Shown: positions 1-8,336 of the stretch, in pieces
How positions within the stretch are numbered: the first letter of the stretch is position 1
Layout: the number at the start of each line of letters is the position of its first letter
Assembly (NCBI GenBank): GCA_964420455.1
Contig: CAYQTO010000149.1
Span: forward strand, 1-9,235
DNA length: 9,235 bases
DNA from: CAYQTO01 sp964420455
GTDB lineage: Bacteria; Sumerlaeota; Sumerlaeia; SLMS01
Reading direction: 5' to 3'
The notes under the pieces: generated by a model
Databases searched by the model: none
The model's input: only the letters and a program-made list of their open reading frames with translations
Told to the model about the DNA's origin: nothing
Position numbers and translations under genes: made by a program

Positions 1-556
1 CCGCCTCGGCGATGTCCGCCCGGAACATCTTGAAGCCGCACTGGGTATCGCGGATGCCCGGAAGCACGGTGGCCTGGACGAGGAGATTGAAGAAGCGGCC
101 CATGGCCTCGCGATAGACGGGTTGACGGACCTCGAGGCGGCTTTGGGGGAGGGCCCGCGACCCGATTGCCACGTCGTAGCCGTGATTGTGGAGGGCGGAA
201 AGGAGACGGCCCGCCTGCTCGATGGGGGTGGAATTGTCCGCATCGGCAAAGAGGCGGTAGCGGCCGCGCGCCTCCTCGGTCATGGCGCGGCGGATCGTCG
301 CCCCCTTGCCCATGTTATGCGGATTGCGAACGACCCGGCTGTGGGGGGCGCGAATGGCTTCCTCCGCTACGGCAGCGGTCCTGTCCGTGGAGCCATCGTC
401 GACAATGACGAGTTCGGAGGAAAAGCGCCGCGAAAGGAGATAGGCCTCGATGGCGCGGATGGTGTCGGCGAGGCGTTCCTCCTCGTTGTAGGCGGGGATG
501 ACGACGGACAGCAGGGGAACGCGGCGGCGGCGCGAATTGTCGGATGATTCGGTCAA
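1..556 (-). CDS. Family 2 glycosyltransferase, polyprenyl/dolichyl-phosphate glucosyltransferase type (partial, C-terminus off the left edge)
   Basis: Transfers a sugar from a nucleotide-sugar to a lipid-phosphate or similar acceptor at the inner face of the membrane; the exact substrate cannot be read. The visible 185 residues are a GT-A fold. They show LLSVVIPAYNEEERL at about 15-29, the nucleotide-binding VIVDDGSTDRT at about 50-60, NMGKG at about 82-86, the metal-site region FADADNSTP at about 107-115, and GIRDTQCGFKMF at about 167-178. The last two, with IGSRAL between them, are typical of the ALG5/DPM1-like GT2 branch. I chose the TTG at 554-556 as start. The frame is open upstream to a TGA near 624, but there is no ATG or GTG in that stretch, and a GGAAG lies just before the TTG. 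A start-codon error of a few residues is possible. The gene is divergent from the secreted protein gene. The C-terminal part, where any membrane anchor would be, is outside the window. Confidence 0.88.
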   Translation of the reverse strand, partial: MTESSDNSRRRRVPLLSVVIPAYNEEERLADTIRAIEAYLLSRRFSSELVIVDDGSTDRTAAVAEEAIRAPHSRVVRNPHNMGKGATIRRAMTEEARGRYRLFADADNSTPIEQAGRLLSALHNHGYDVAIGSRALPQSRLEVRQPVYREAMGRFFNLLVQATVLPGIRDTQCGFKMFRADIAEA

Positions 557-864
557 GTCTTCCAGCCTTCGGACAGGGCGGAGCGGTGGCGTGTGTCTTT
601 TGTGGCAGGACGTCGGGTGTCAATGCACGAAGGGCCGCTCGCAGCGGTCGATGAAGATTCCCCAAAATCAGGCACGAAAGACGATTGGTGGATTGACACA
701 GCCCGCTTTCCTCCGTGGAATTCGTTGGAAATCGGGGAAGATGGAGGATTCATCCAGTGAATTTGCGTGTTGACGCCCCAAGAGGGGTTTCACAATCTAG
801 CCTTGAATGGTTCACGCTGGTTTGTGGACAAATTGGCGACATTACAACAGGAGCAACGACAAAT
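557..864. other. Divergent intergenic region between the glycosyltransferase and the secreted protein gene
   Basis: This 308-bp stretch holds no convincing gene. It is visibly less G+C-rich than its neighbours, as expected for a control region serving two divergent genes. It contains a sigma-70-like promoter candidate on the plus strand (693-721), an inverted pair of the octamer ATTGACAC (617-624 minus, 692-699 plus), a small hairpin GGCCGCT/AGCGGTC at 633-649 with no T-run, and the inverted repeat CCCC-AAGA-GGGG at 776-787. The reading frame of the downstream gene is open back to an ATG at 715, but the translated text there has no signal peptide or family character. I treat 715-864 as untranslated leader. 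Confidence 0.6.
693..721 (+). promoter_or_regulatory. Candidate sigma-70-type promoter for the secreted protein gene
   Basis: A perfect TTGACA (693-698) is followed after exactly 17 bp by TGGAAT (716-721), which matches TATAAT at 4 of 6 positions. It would give a leader of roughly 135 nt before the ATG at 865. The -10 match is modest and the organism's promoter consensus is unknown, so this is a suggestion only. A second TTGAC-type hexamer at 770-775 has a poorer -10. Confidence 0.3.
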
Positions 865-2619
865 ATGCGCCCTATGACGGTTCACCTTGGGAAGGCCTTC
901 AGCGCGCTGCTGCTGGCCGGCGGTCTGACGGGGGCCGCGCTCGCGCAAGGTCCGTCGATGAGTCTCGAGTCCGTACAGGGCTCTCCGGGGGAAACCGTGC
1001 AGATGCGCGTCTTTGTCTCCGGCGGGGTGAGTGACACCTCGGCCATCAACGCGACGGTGTCCATCCCCAGCGCCCAAGCCTCCCTCATCAATGGAAACAT
1101 CACGGGCACGATCGCCCCGGGACTTACGGGCTACTCCTACGAGGACAACTCGCCGGTGACCGGCGATGGCTCCGTCGAGTACCGCTTCGTGATTTATCCG
1201 CAGGACGGCGCCTCGCCGGCTCCCTTCAACACGATCAACCAGACCGAAGTCGCGATCCTGAGCATCCCTCTCGCCGCGGGCGCCTCCGGCGCGGTCGATG
1301 TCACCCTGCGCCGTGTCTTTGACGCGGACGGCCGCACGGGCCTGGTCGGCATTTCCGACTCCTCCGGTGCCTCCGTTACCGGCGCCGGCGAAGTCCCCGC
1401 ACCCAACGCCGCCCGCAACATTCAGGGCGACAACGGCCAGATCATCATCGTCGACTTCATCGGCGAGGACTTCCGCGACAATCCGACCTTCCCCTCCAAC
1501 TGGCAGGCCACACAGGTCCTCCCCCAGTTCATCAGCTTCCTCCCCACACCCGACGGCACTCCGAACCCCAACACCAGCTGGGGCTTCTCCAACACGACTG
1601 GCGTCAATTTCGAGGTCGCTGATCTGGGCGGCGGCAACGGCACCTTTGGCTTCCTGAGCACCGGCGGCGCGACGGGCGACCGTTTCAGCAGCGGCCTCAG
1701 CGCGGGCCAGCTGGTCGCGGTCAATTGGACGATCAGCACCAACGCCGCCGACCCCAACGACGCCCCCAAGGTCCGCCTCCGCGGCAACGTCGACGGTTTT
1801 GCCCAGCAGACCGGCTATCAGGAAGGACGCACCGCGGCCGAGCGCGCCCCGGGCGACCTCACCTCGACGCCGACCTCCGCCGACGGCACCACCCAGCTCA
1901 CCCAGCTTCTCCACCTCCCCGCTTCCGCCTTTAACGGCGCGTCGGTGGGTGCGGATGGCCTTCTGATCTCCTACGATACCCAAACCCAGGAACTTCCGGG
2001 CTTCAAGCTCGGCAGCGCCGGCTCCACGTACACGGTCGAGCAGGCCTCGCTGACCCCGATCGACCCCGCCTCGCTCACCGGCGAGAACCAGATCGCCACC
2101 TTCGACTTCACCACCGGCACGAACGGCTTCACGGCCATCGACAACCTCGCGGGCATCCCCGCCACGACCGGCACGACCGGCGGCCTGAGCATCGCTCCGG
2201 GCGGCCCACCGGTCCTCAACGGCGGTCTGGTCACCTCCCTTTCCCTGGCCACGTGGGGCGCCACCGGCGTCTTCACCCCCGCCGCGGGCAAAATCTACAA
2301 GGTTGACTACTCGCTGGCCACCACGGCCCCCGACCCGGTCAATACGATGACCGGCCGCATCCGCATCTCGGTTGTCAGCGGTCTTCCGGACCTCGTGTTC
2401 GAGGCTGTGAACGAGTCCGGTGGCCCCGCCGCCGATCCGGCTGAACTGCCGAATGCCGCCGGCCGCACCTACACCACCTGGCTGCTCATCCCCGACAGCT
2501 ACGCCGGTGCGCAGGTCGACGTGAACTTCGACGGCTACCAGACCGGTGCCAACCAAGTCGGCGCGGTCGTCCTCCAGAACATGACGGTCACCGAATACAA
2601 CCGCCCCGCGGGCATCTAA
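865..2619 (+). CDS. Secreted cohesin-like protein with two tandem C-terminal beta-rich modules
   Basis: A 584-residue exported protein of unknown exact role, probably extracellular carbohydrate or cell-surface binding. Residues 1-27 are a Sec signal peptide: MRP, basic MTVHLGK, hydrophobic AFSALLLAGGLTGAALA, cut before QGP. Residues about 32-182 look like a cohesin or related Ig-like beta-sandwich: they open with SLESVQGSPGETVQMRVFV, the usual 'V.G.PGETV.V.V' edge, and end in a repetitive beta pattern with FDADGRTG, a possible calcium loop. Two further beta-rich modules follow, about 197-400 and 411-580, each opening with a 'DF' strand (EDFRDNPTF; ATFDFTTGTNGF), a Gly/Ser/Thr-rich middle and a VNWTIST / VDYSLAT strand. 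They resemble divergent jelly-roll modules and probably arose by duplication. There is no catalytic motif, dockerin, PEP-CTERM or C-terminal membrane anchor. Start: ATG 865 with AGGAG at 849-853; ATG 874 is an alternative. A strong terminator ends the unit, so it is monocistronic. The fold assignments are inference. Confidence 0.82.
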   Translation: MRPMTVHLGKAFSALLLAGGLTGAALAQGPSMSLESVQGSPGETVQMRVFVSGGVSDTSAINATVSIPSAQASLINGNITGTIAPGLTGYSYEDNSPVTGDGSVEYRFVIYPQDGASPAPFNTINQTEVAILSIPLAAGASGAVDVTLRRVFDADGRTGLVGISDSSGASVTGAGEVPAPNAARNIQGDNGQIIIVDFIGEDFRDNPTFPSNWQATQVLPQFISFLPTPDGTPNPNTSWGFSNTTGVNFEVADLGGGNGTFGFLSTGGATGDRFSSGLSAGQLVAVNWTISTNAADPNDAPKVRLRGNVDGFAQQTGYQEGRTAAERAPGDLTSTPTSADGTTQLTQLLHLPASAFNGASVGADGLLISYDTQTQELPGFKLGSAGSTYTVEQASLTPIDPASLTGENQIATFDFTTGTNGFTAIDNLAGIPATTGTTGGLSIAPGGPPVLNGGLVTSLSLATWGATGVFTPAAGKIYKVDYSLATTAPDPVNTMTGRIRISVVSGLPDLVFEAVNESGGPAADPAELPNAAGRTYTTWLLIPDSYAGAQVDVNFDGYQTGANQVGAVVLQNMTVTEYNRPAGI

Positions 2620-2652
2620 GCCGCCCAGCGGTCGAACAAGCCAGACCACCAA

Positions 2653-2689
2653 CGGGCGGCTCCAAACCGGAGCCGCCCGATTTTTTTTT
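2653..2689 (+). terminator. Rho-independent terminator of the secreted protein gene
   Basis: A perfect 11-bp G+C-rich stem (CGGGCGGCTCC at 2653-2663 pairing with GGAGCCGCCCG at 2669-2679), a 5-nt AAACC loop, one A, then nine T residues (2681-2689). It lies 34 bp after the TAA at 2617-2619. The ribD start codon follows only 18 bp after the T-run. Confidence 0.95.
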
Positions 2690-2707
2690 CGCGCCGCAAG
2701 CCTCCCG

Positions 2708-3889
2708 ATGATCGACCATGACCTCTATTGGATGCGCCGTGCGCTGGCCCTTGCCGCGGAGGGCCGCGGGCAGACTCGGCCAAACCCCTGCGTTGGTGCC
2801 GTGATCGTCTCGCGGGATGGCGCCCTGCTTGGGGAGGGATTCCACCACCGCGCCGGGGGACCCCACGCCGAGATCGAGGCGCTCCGCAATGCCGCACGCC
2901 GTGGTCATCCCGTCGCCGGCGCCACCATGTACGTCACGCTCGAACCCTGCAACCATGAGGGACGGACGCCCCCCTGCAGCGCGGCGATCATCGCGGCGGG
3001 CATCCGCCGGGTGGTCGTCGGAGCGGCGGATCCCAACCCGGTGGCCGGAGGCGGGGCGGCGCGGCTGCGCGCCGCGGGGGTCGAGGTCTCCATGGGAGTC
3101 CTGACCGTGGAGTCGCGTCTCCTGAATCCGGGGTTCATGACCTTTCACCTGCTCGGGCGGCCGTTGGTAACGGTCAAGTGGGCGGCAACGCTGGACGGGT
3201 GTACGTCGATGGCGGGGGGAGAGTCGAAATGGATCACGGGAGAGGTGGCGCGGCGCGAGGTCCATCGCCGCCGGGCCCTGAGCGATGCCTTGCTTGTCGG
3301 CGTCGGGACCGTGGCCGCCGACGATCCCGCACTGACCATCCGTGGTGTCGAAGCACACCCGGGGCCTCCCCTCCGGCGGATCGTCATCGATCCCCACCTG
3401 CGGACACCACCGACGGCGCGTCTCCTTGCGGATGCTCCGGGACACGCGCCCCCGCTGCTCCTCTGTGGCGGCGCTGCCCCCGAGGACCGCGCCGCCCGCC
3501 TCCGCGATGCCGGGGCCGCGCTGGCAGTGATCCCGGACGAAGGCGGCCGGATGGACCTTGCCGCCGCGCTGAAACGGCTGGCTTCCCTCGGTGTCCAAAG
3601 CCTGGTGGTTGAGGGGGGGCGGCGCACCGCCGGAACCTTCTTCGACGCCGGGCTCGTGGATCGTGTCGAGGCATGGACGGCGCCGCTGCTGGCCGGTGGG
3701 TCGACAAGCCAGCCGCTCGGTCCACTCGCCTCGCCCCATCCCCTCGCGGCCATGGCCCACGCCCGGCGCCTTCACTCGGTCGAAACCCGCCGCTTTGGCA
3801 ACGACTCCCTTCTTGAGGGATGGCTCGCGACCCATCTTCATGAGTCCGTGACGGGCAACTGCGATGGCTGCCAAACCGATCGTGCCTGA
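2708..3889 (+). CDS. ribD: Bifunctional riboflavin biosynthesis protein RibD (pyrimidine deaminase / reductase)
   Basis: Catalyses two successive cytoplasmic steps of riboflavin synthesis: deamination of the 2,5-diaminopyrimidine ribosyl phosphate, then NADPH-dependent reduction of the ribosyl side chain. The 393-residue length is near the family norm (about 360-370) with a short C-terminal tail. Deaminase domain, residues 1-~145: RPNPCVGAVIV at 24-34, the catalytic/zinc PHAE (H53, E55) and the zinc cysteines in EPCNHEGRTPPC (C81, C90). Reductase domain, ~150-380: VTVKWAATLDG (K157), GESKWITG at 171-178, DALLVGVGTVAADDPALTIR and VVEGGRRTAGTFFDAGLVDR near 290-310. All key residues are present. 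The start at ATG 2708 matches the usual family N-terminus (YYM.RAL.LA), yet no Shine-Dalgarno is visible. The last 26 bp overlap the kinase gene, implying coupled translation. No FMN riboswitch is seen upstream, and no other rib genes are in the window. Confidence 0.95.
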   Translation: MIDHDLYWMRRALALAAEGRGQTRPNPCVGAVIVSRDGALLGEGFHHRAGGPHAEIEALRNAARRGHPVAGATMYVTLEPCNHEGRTPPCSAAIIAAGIRRVVVGAADPNPVAGGGAARLRAAGVEVSMGVLTVESRLLNPGFMTFHLLGRPLVTVKWAATLDGCTSMAGGESKWITGEVARREVHRRRALSDALLVGVGTVAADDPALTIRGVEAHPGPPLRRIVIDPHLRTPPTARLLADAPGHAPPLLLCGGAAPEDRAARLRDAGAALAVIPDEGGRMDLAAALKRLASLGVQSLVVEGGRRTAGTFFDAGLVDRVEAWTAPLLAGGSTSQPLGPLASPHPLAAMAHARRLHSVETRRFGNDSLLEGWLATHLHESVTGNCDGCQTDRA

Positions 3890-5186
3890 AAACCCCGCCG
3901 CCCCGCGGGTCGTTCCCCGCCACGTCCCGTGGTGGAAGTTCACCTTCCACTTCCTGTTCGTGTTCGGGGTGCTGCTGTTGTTCAGCCTGCGGGTGGAGAA
4001 CGAGACCGACTACGGGCTGCAGCGGATGACCCGGGCGTGGGAGGGCAATCCGCTGCTGTTCGGCGGGCTGGCGGAATACCCGGGGGACGTGGCGCTCGCG
4101 AACGAGTTGAACCGGGCACCAGGCGACGTGCGCCAGGCGGAGGCCGTCGTGGAGGGGTACCTGGATTACCTCGAGACGGAGGCCCCCGTCCGCCGCGAGC
4201 GCCTCCTCGGGTGGAACACGGGGGACCTGCAGATTTATGTGGGGACGGATGCGCTGGTGTCGGCGGGATTCGCCCTGCTGGTGGCCGCGGCGTTTTACTT
4301 TCGCGAGCGTACCCTGCACGCGGAGGAGGCGATCCAAATGCAGAACGACCGCCACGCCCGGCTCAACGCCGAGCACCAGTCGAAGATCGAGGAATCGACG
4401 CGGATCATTGAGAAGATGGACCATCTTCAGGACAAGCTGGTTCAATCGGAGAAGCTGGCGAGTGTGGGCCGCCTCTCGGCGACGCTCGCCCATGAAATCC
4501 GCAACCCCCTCAGCATCATCAAGTCGTCCATGGAAATCGTGGAGGAGGGGGTGCCGGAGGAGTCGCCAAGCGGAGCCGCGTTGAGCGTGATCCGCGAGGA
4601 GACGGACCGGATGGACCGGATCATTACCGACTTGCTGAACTTCGCGCGGCCAAAAGAGGCGAAGCTCGAGCCGACGGCGCTCAAGCCGCTGGTGCGCCAC
4701 TGGCTCCCGCCGGTGGTCGAGGAGCTCGAGCGCGACCGCATCCAGCTCGTGCCCCAGCTCGAGGAGTTCGACGGCGAGGTTCTCATCGACCCGGACCAAC
4801 TGTATCAGGTGTTCCTCAACATTGTCTGGAATGCGCGTGATGCGGTCTCGGGCCAGCCCAATCCGCACATCTTTGTCCGGATTGCGGGGGGCGAGGACGG
4901 CCACGCGCGGCTGGTCGTCCGCGACACGGGAGTCGGCATGATTCCCGAGGTGATCCAGCAGATTCGCGAACCCTTCTTCACCACAAAGACGACGGGGACC
5001 GGGCTCGGACTGCCGGTGTCTATACAGCTGATGGAGGGGATGAAGGGCAGCCTCGAGATCGAATCCGAGCTGGAGTACGGGACGACGGTGACGCTCCGGA
5101 TGAGGCTTGCGACCCGGCTTGCAGCATCGGATCACCCGACGGACGCGGGATCCCTCCCCATCGCCGCCGCGCCCGGAACCACCTGA
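3864..5186 (+). CDS. Membrane sensor histidine kinase (NtrB/AtoS-like), partner of the downstream response regulator
   Basis: A 440-residue inner-membrane kinase that should autophosphorylate and pass phosphate to the regulator encoded next to it. TM1 is about residues 26-42 (FTFHFLFVFGVLLLFSL). A short extracytoplasmic segment of about 80 residues with no recognised sensor fold follows, then TM2 about 127-146 (VSAGFALLVAAAFYF). A charged helical/coiled-coil linker (~150-195) leads to the HisKA H-box ATLAHEIRNPLSIIKSS with phosphoacceptor H210. The HATPase_c domain has its N-box in DQLYQVFLNIVWNARDAV (N319, N323), G1 in VRDTGVGM (D354), F-box in EPFFTTK (369-375) and G2 in GTGLGLPVS (378-386). 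All catalytic motifs are intact. There is no PAS or HAMP domain. The start at 3864 lies inside the ribD 3' end (26-bp overlap), and the regulator starts 14 bp after the stop. S386-I387 use TCT ATA, unusual codons in a gene that otherwise prefers G/C-ending ones; they form one copy of the GTCTATACA repeat. Confidence 0.93.
   Translation: MAAKPIVPENPAAPRVVPRHVPWWKFTFHFLFVFGVLLLFSLRVENETDYGLQRMTRAWEGNPLLFGGLAEYPGDVALANELNRAPGDVRQAEAVVEGYLDYLETEAPVRRERLLGWNTGDLQIYVGTDALVSAGFALLVAAAFYFRERTLHAEEAIQMQNDRHARLNAEHQSKIEESTRIIEKMDHLQDKLVQSEKLASVGRLSATLAHEIRNPLSIIKSSMEIVEEGVPEESPSGAALSVIREETDRMDRIITDLLNFARPKEAKLEPTALKPLVRHWLPPVVEELERDRIQLVPQLEEFDGEVLIDPDQLYQVFLNIVWNARDAVSGQPNPHIFVRIAGGEDGHARLVVRDTGVGMIPEVIQQIREPFFTTKTTGTGLGLPVSIQLMEGMKGSLEIESELEYGTTVTLRMRLATRLAASDHPTDAGSLPIAAAPGTT
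5018..5026 (+). repeat. GTCTATACA motif, copy 1 (inside the histidine kinase gene)
   Basis: Exact 9-mer in the context CCGGTGTCTATACAGCTG. It overlaps codons 385-388 of the kinase, where it forces TCT and ATA codons. Confidence 0.85.
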
Positions 5187-5191
5187 AAGGA
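5186..5191 (+). promoter_or_regulatory. Shine-Dalgarno deciding the TTG start of the response regulator
   Basis: AAAGGA at 5186-5191, beginning on the last base of the kinase stop codon, sits 9 nt before TTG 5201. The TTG begins exactly where receiver domains normally start (MPRYRLLLVDDEPRM). The next in-frame ATG is after the phosphoacceptor-pocket acidic residues, so TTG is the start. Confidence 0.8.
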
Positions 5192-5200
5192 TCCCCCAAG

Positions 5201-6616
<1,416 letters not shown>

Positions 6617-6628
6617 CGCCGCCCCCCC

Positions 6629-7520
6629 CTAATTGACCACCAGGGCGTCTCCCGTTTGGGAGACGTGATGCGGGGTCCCGTAGGTCCGTGCTGCGCGCTC
6701 GTGGGCCGACTCGATGTCCACTTCCCGCTCGAGGGCCAGATAGAGCTTCAGGTCATCGAGGTTCACCATCTCCGCCTCGGTCGCGAGGGTGGCGCGAAAG
6801 TTCGCCTCCGTGCTCGGCTCGTAAATCATGACCTTCAGGCCCACCTGGCCCGCCACCGTGCGGAGTTCCTCGTCGTAGTCCGCCAGCCCGCATTCGATAA
6901 TCTGGGCCTGGTAGGAAAGCCGCGCCTCGAGCGCCTCCGCCCGCGTCCGGGCGTTGATCTTCAGCGGGATCGTCGTCGTCAGCTCGCGAAACTCCCGCGC
7001 CATCGCGTCGTTGCCGAACCAGAAGAAGCACTCCTCCTCCATGCCGTGCTGCTCCACGAGGGCGATCAAGTCCGGCAGGTTGGCGTCCTTCACATCAAAG
7101 TAGACCTTGATATGGCCCTTGGCCATTTCGAGGTATTCGTCGACGCGGGGGACCGGCTCGCCGGCGAAGGCGGGCGAGAACCAGGAGCNNNNNNNNNNGC
7201 TTGAGCTCGTGGCCGAGAAACACGTTGCCCGCGGCATCGAGCGTGTCGACCACGGAGGAGGGGGTGGTGGAGATCGGGCCCGAGCCGTTTGTCGTGCGAT
7301 CCAGCGTGCTGTCGTGGAGGACGTAATGGACGCCGTCGCTGCTGCGGCGGACGTCGATTTCGACGTAGTCGGCCCCGAGGGCGATGCAGGCGCGGCCGGC
7401 CGCCAGCGTGTTCTCCGGCGCGATGCGGTTGGCCCCGCGATGCACCACCACTTCCTTGGGCTGGGCACCCAACGGGCCGGCAAGTGCCAAAGCCAGCAAA
7501 CAACCGATAAGTCGCGTCAT
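6629..7520 (-). CDS. Secreted glycerophosphodiester phosphodiesterase (GDPD), interrupted by an assembly gap
   Basis: Hydrolyses glycerophosphodiesters (deacylated phospholipid headgroups) to glycerol-3-phosphate and an alcohol, here probably in the periplasm. N-terminal part (7520 down to the gap): signal peptide MTRLIGCLLALALAGPLGA (1-19). Then come the TIM-barrel catalytic motifs VVVHRGANRIAPENT (H27, R28, E36), VEIDV (E54, D56) and LHDSTLDRTTNG (H69). C-terminal part (below the gap): SWFSPAFAGEPVPRVDEYL, then IKVYFDVKDAN with the family lysine, ending in ALVVN and TAG at 6629-6631. With exactly ten N's the two halves are in different frames, so the gap length is wrong rather than the gene broken; total length should be near 296 residues. 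ATG at 7520 is set by a strong GGAGGAG six bases upstream. It lies 123 bp after the TPR-like gene on the same strand and may or may not be cotranscribed with it. The subfamily (GlpQ-like or other) is not resolved. Confidence 0.88.
6646..6665. repeat. Perfect hairpin inside the 3' end of the GDPD gene, just past the regulator stop
   Basis: CGTCTCCC (6646-6653), loop GTTT, GGGAGACG (6658-6665): an 8-bp perfect stem lying 29 bp beyond the regulator stop codon and coding for the V-S-Q-T-G-D tail of GDPD. Neither strand has a T-run after it, so it is not a classical terminator. It could still shield the 3' end of the regulator mRNA or impede convergent transcription. Confidence 0.6.
7189..7198. 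other. Assembly gap (10 N)
   Basis: Ten N's within the GDPD coding region. They separate two halves that are both good GDPD sequence but out of frame with each other, so ten is a placeholder length. A gap of a multiple of three, for example 12 bases, would restore the frame and leave room for the few residues (commonly ending in LDAG) that precede SWFSP in this family. Confidence 0.95.
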
Positions 7521-7576
7521 GGGCAACTCCTCCACGGGTCGAAAAATGGAAGGGTCAACTTGTTGTCGAAGGGATT

Positions 7577-7602
7577 CGGCGGGCGAGGCGAAAGGCCCGC
7601 CG
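7577..7602. repeat. Hairpin between the TPR-like and GDPD genes
   Basis: CGGCGGGC (7577-7584) and GCCCGCCG (7595-7602) form a perfect 8-bp stem with a 10-nt loop, about 40 bp downstream of the TPR-like gene's stop. There is no T-run on the minus strand after it. It may be a weak or rho-assisted terminator, or a leader structure for GDPD. Confidence 0.4.
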
Positions 7603-7625
7603 CCATGAGAACGTCGCAATCCGGC

Positions 7626-7634
7626 GTCTATACA
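7626..7634 (+). repeat. GTCTATACA motif, copy 2 (intergenic)
   Basis: Exact 9-mer in the context CCGGCGTCTATACAAGC, 10 bp past the stop codon of the TPR-like gene, in non-coding DNA. Confidence 0.85.
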
Positions 7635-7643
7635 AGCGGCGGT

Positions 7644-8309
7644 TCAGCCGAGGCCTTCACGGAGCCTGGCGGCCCCCTCGTCGTCGACGAGGTTGTGCTT
7701 GCGGACCTGGGCGACGAGCGCGTCGAGCACGCCGGATTCGAACGGCGCCCCGCTGCGGACGAGGTAGCGGATCGCGCCCAGGTCGAGCCCGGCGAAGGTA
7801 AGCCGTGGCAGCAACCGGTCGCTGAAGGCCGCATCGAGCGATTCCGCCGACCGATCGAACTGGCCACGGAAGGCATGGGCAACCCCCCGGAGCGTATAGA
7901 GCTGGTGCTCGTAGAAGGCCTCCATCCGTTCGTCGGAGCCGAAAATGAGGGTCTCCTCGGGGTAGAGGACCTCGAGGGCGGCGGTGGCGTCGCCCCCCAT
8001 GCTAAGGTAGTAGCGGGCGAGGCTGAGGCGGGAATCGACCCGCTGGGGCGCTTCCTCGATCGCCTTGAGGAAGCATTCCTCGGTCGCGGTGAAGTGGTCG
8101 CGGGCGGCGGGTTTGCGATCCTCCGAGAGGGCGCGGGCGGCCAACGCCTGGTGGATCGTTCCCATCCAGTGGTTGACGTGGGAGCGATCGACGCGTGTGT
8201 CCATGGTGTTCAGGGCCTGCTCGAGCAGGGCGAGGGCCTCGGGGAAGCGGGCGGGATCGGCAAGAAGGGGCTCGAGCTGGTCTGTATAGACAGTTTCAAA
8301 GGTGGCCAT
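7644..8309 (-). CDS. TPR-like helical protein of unknown function
   Basis: A 221-residue protein I do not recognise. It has no signal peptide or membrane segment and is almost all alpha-helical, with tetratricopeptide-like helix pairs. Clear segments are about residues 67-100 (ARDHFTATEECFLKAIEEAP and VDSRLSLARYYLSMG), about 100-117 (GDATAALEVLY) and about 134-161 (YEHQLYTLRGVAHAFRGQFDRSAESLDAAF). The N-terminal third (PEALALLEQALNTM) may be one more degenerate repeat. Such folds usually mediate protein-protein contact; no catalytic motif is visible. Start ATG 8309 has AAGGA six bases upstream. It begins 27 bp after the proC stop on the same strand, so the two are probably cotranscribed, though a link to proline synthesis does not follow from that. 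Codons 7-9 (GTC TAT ACA) form one copy of the GTCTATACA repeat, and another copy sits 10 bp past the stop. Confidence 0.75.
   Translation of the reverse strand: MATFETVYTDQLEPLLADPARFPEALALLEQALNTMDTRVDRSHVNHWMGTIHQALAARALSEDRKPAARDHFTATEECFLKAIEEAPQRVDSRLSLARYYLSMGGDATAALEVLYPEETLIFGSDERMEAFYEHQLYTLRGVAHAFRGQFDRSAESLDAAFSDRLLPRLTFAGLDLGAIRYLVRSGAPFESGVLDALVAQVRKHNLVDDEGAARLREGLG
8283..8291 (-). repeat. GTCTATACA motif, copy 3 (start of the TPR-like gene)
   Basis: Exact 9-mer on the minus strand, context AAACTGTCTATACAGACC. It forms codons 7-9 (Val-Tyr-Thr) of the TPR-like gene. Confidence 0.85.
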
Positions 8310-8336
8310 TGGGGATCCTTGTGCGGAGAGATGGGG

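Noticed and set aside
715..864. Upstream extension of the secreted protein to ATG 715
   Set aside because: It would bury the signal peptide 50 residues inside the protein. ATG 865 has a Shine-Dalgarno and starts a normal signal peptide.
557..864. Sigma-54 (-24/-12) promoter for control by the NtrC-like regulator
   Set aside because: I scanned for GG-N10-GC with TGGCAC/TTGC context on both strands here and near the other gene starts. Only poor matches lacking several conserved bases were found.
790..2652. A 620-codon open frame antisense to the secreted protein gene
   Set aside because: Its translation is Gly/Arg/Ala/Val/Asp-rich low-complexity text with no motif. It arises because the sense gene prefers C-ending codons in G+C-rich DNA. 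The sense frame has a signal peptide and coherent domains.
2620..2707. FMN riboswitch before ribD
   Set aside because: The gap is only 88 bp, is taken up by a simple terminator, and has none of the RFN element's conserved blocks.
2588..5135. Long minus-strand open frames (451 and 583 codons) across ribD and the kinase
   Set aside because: They are complementary to genes with intact catalytic motifs, and their translations are Arg/Pro/His-rich without any family likeness. They are frame shadows.
6620..6629. Run of C residues between the convergent genes as a repeat or phase-variable tract
   Set aside because: It is a short C-run in non-coding DNA past the regulator stop. It cannot change either reading frame, and nothing suggests a switching function.
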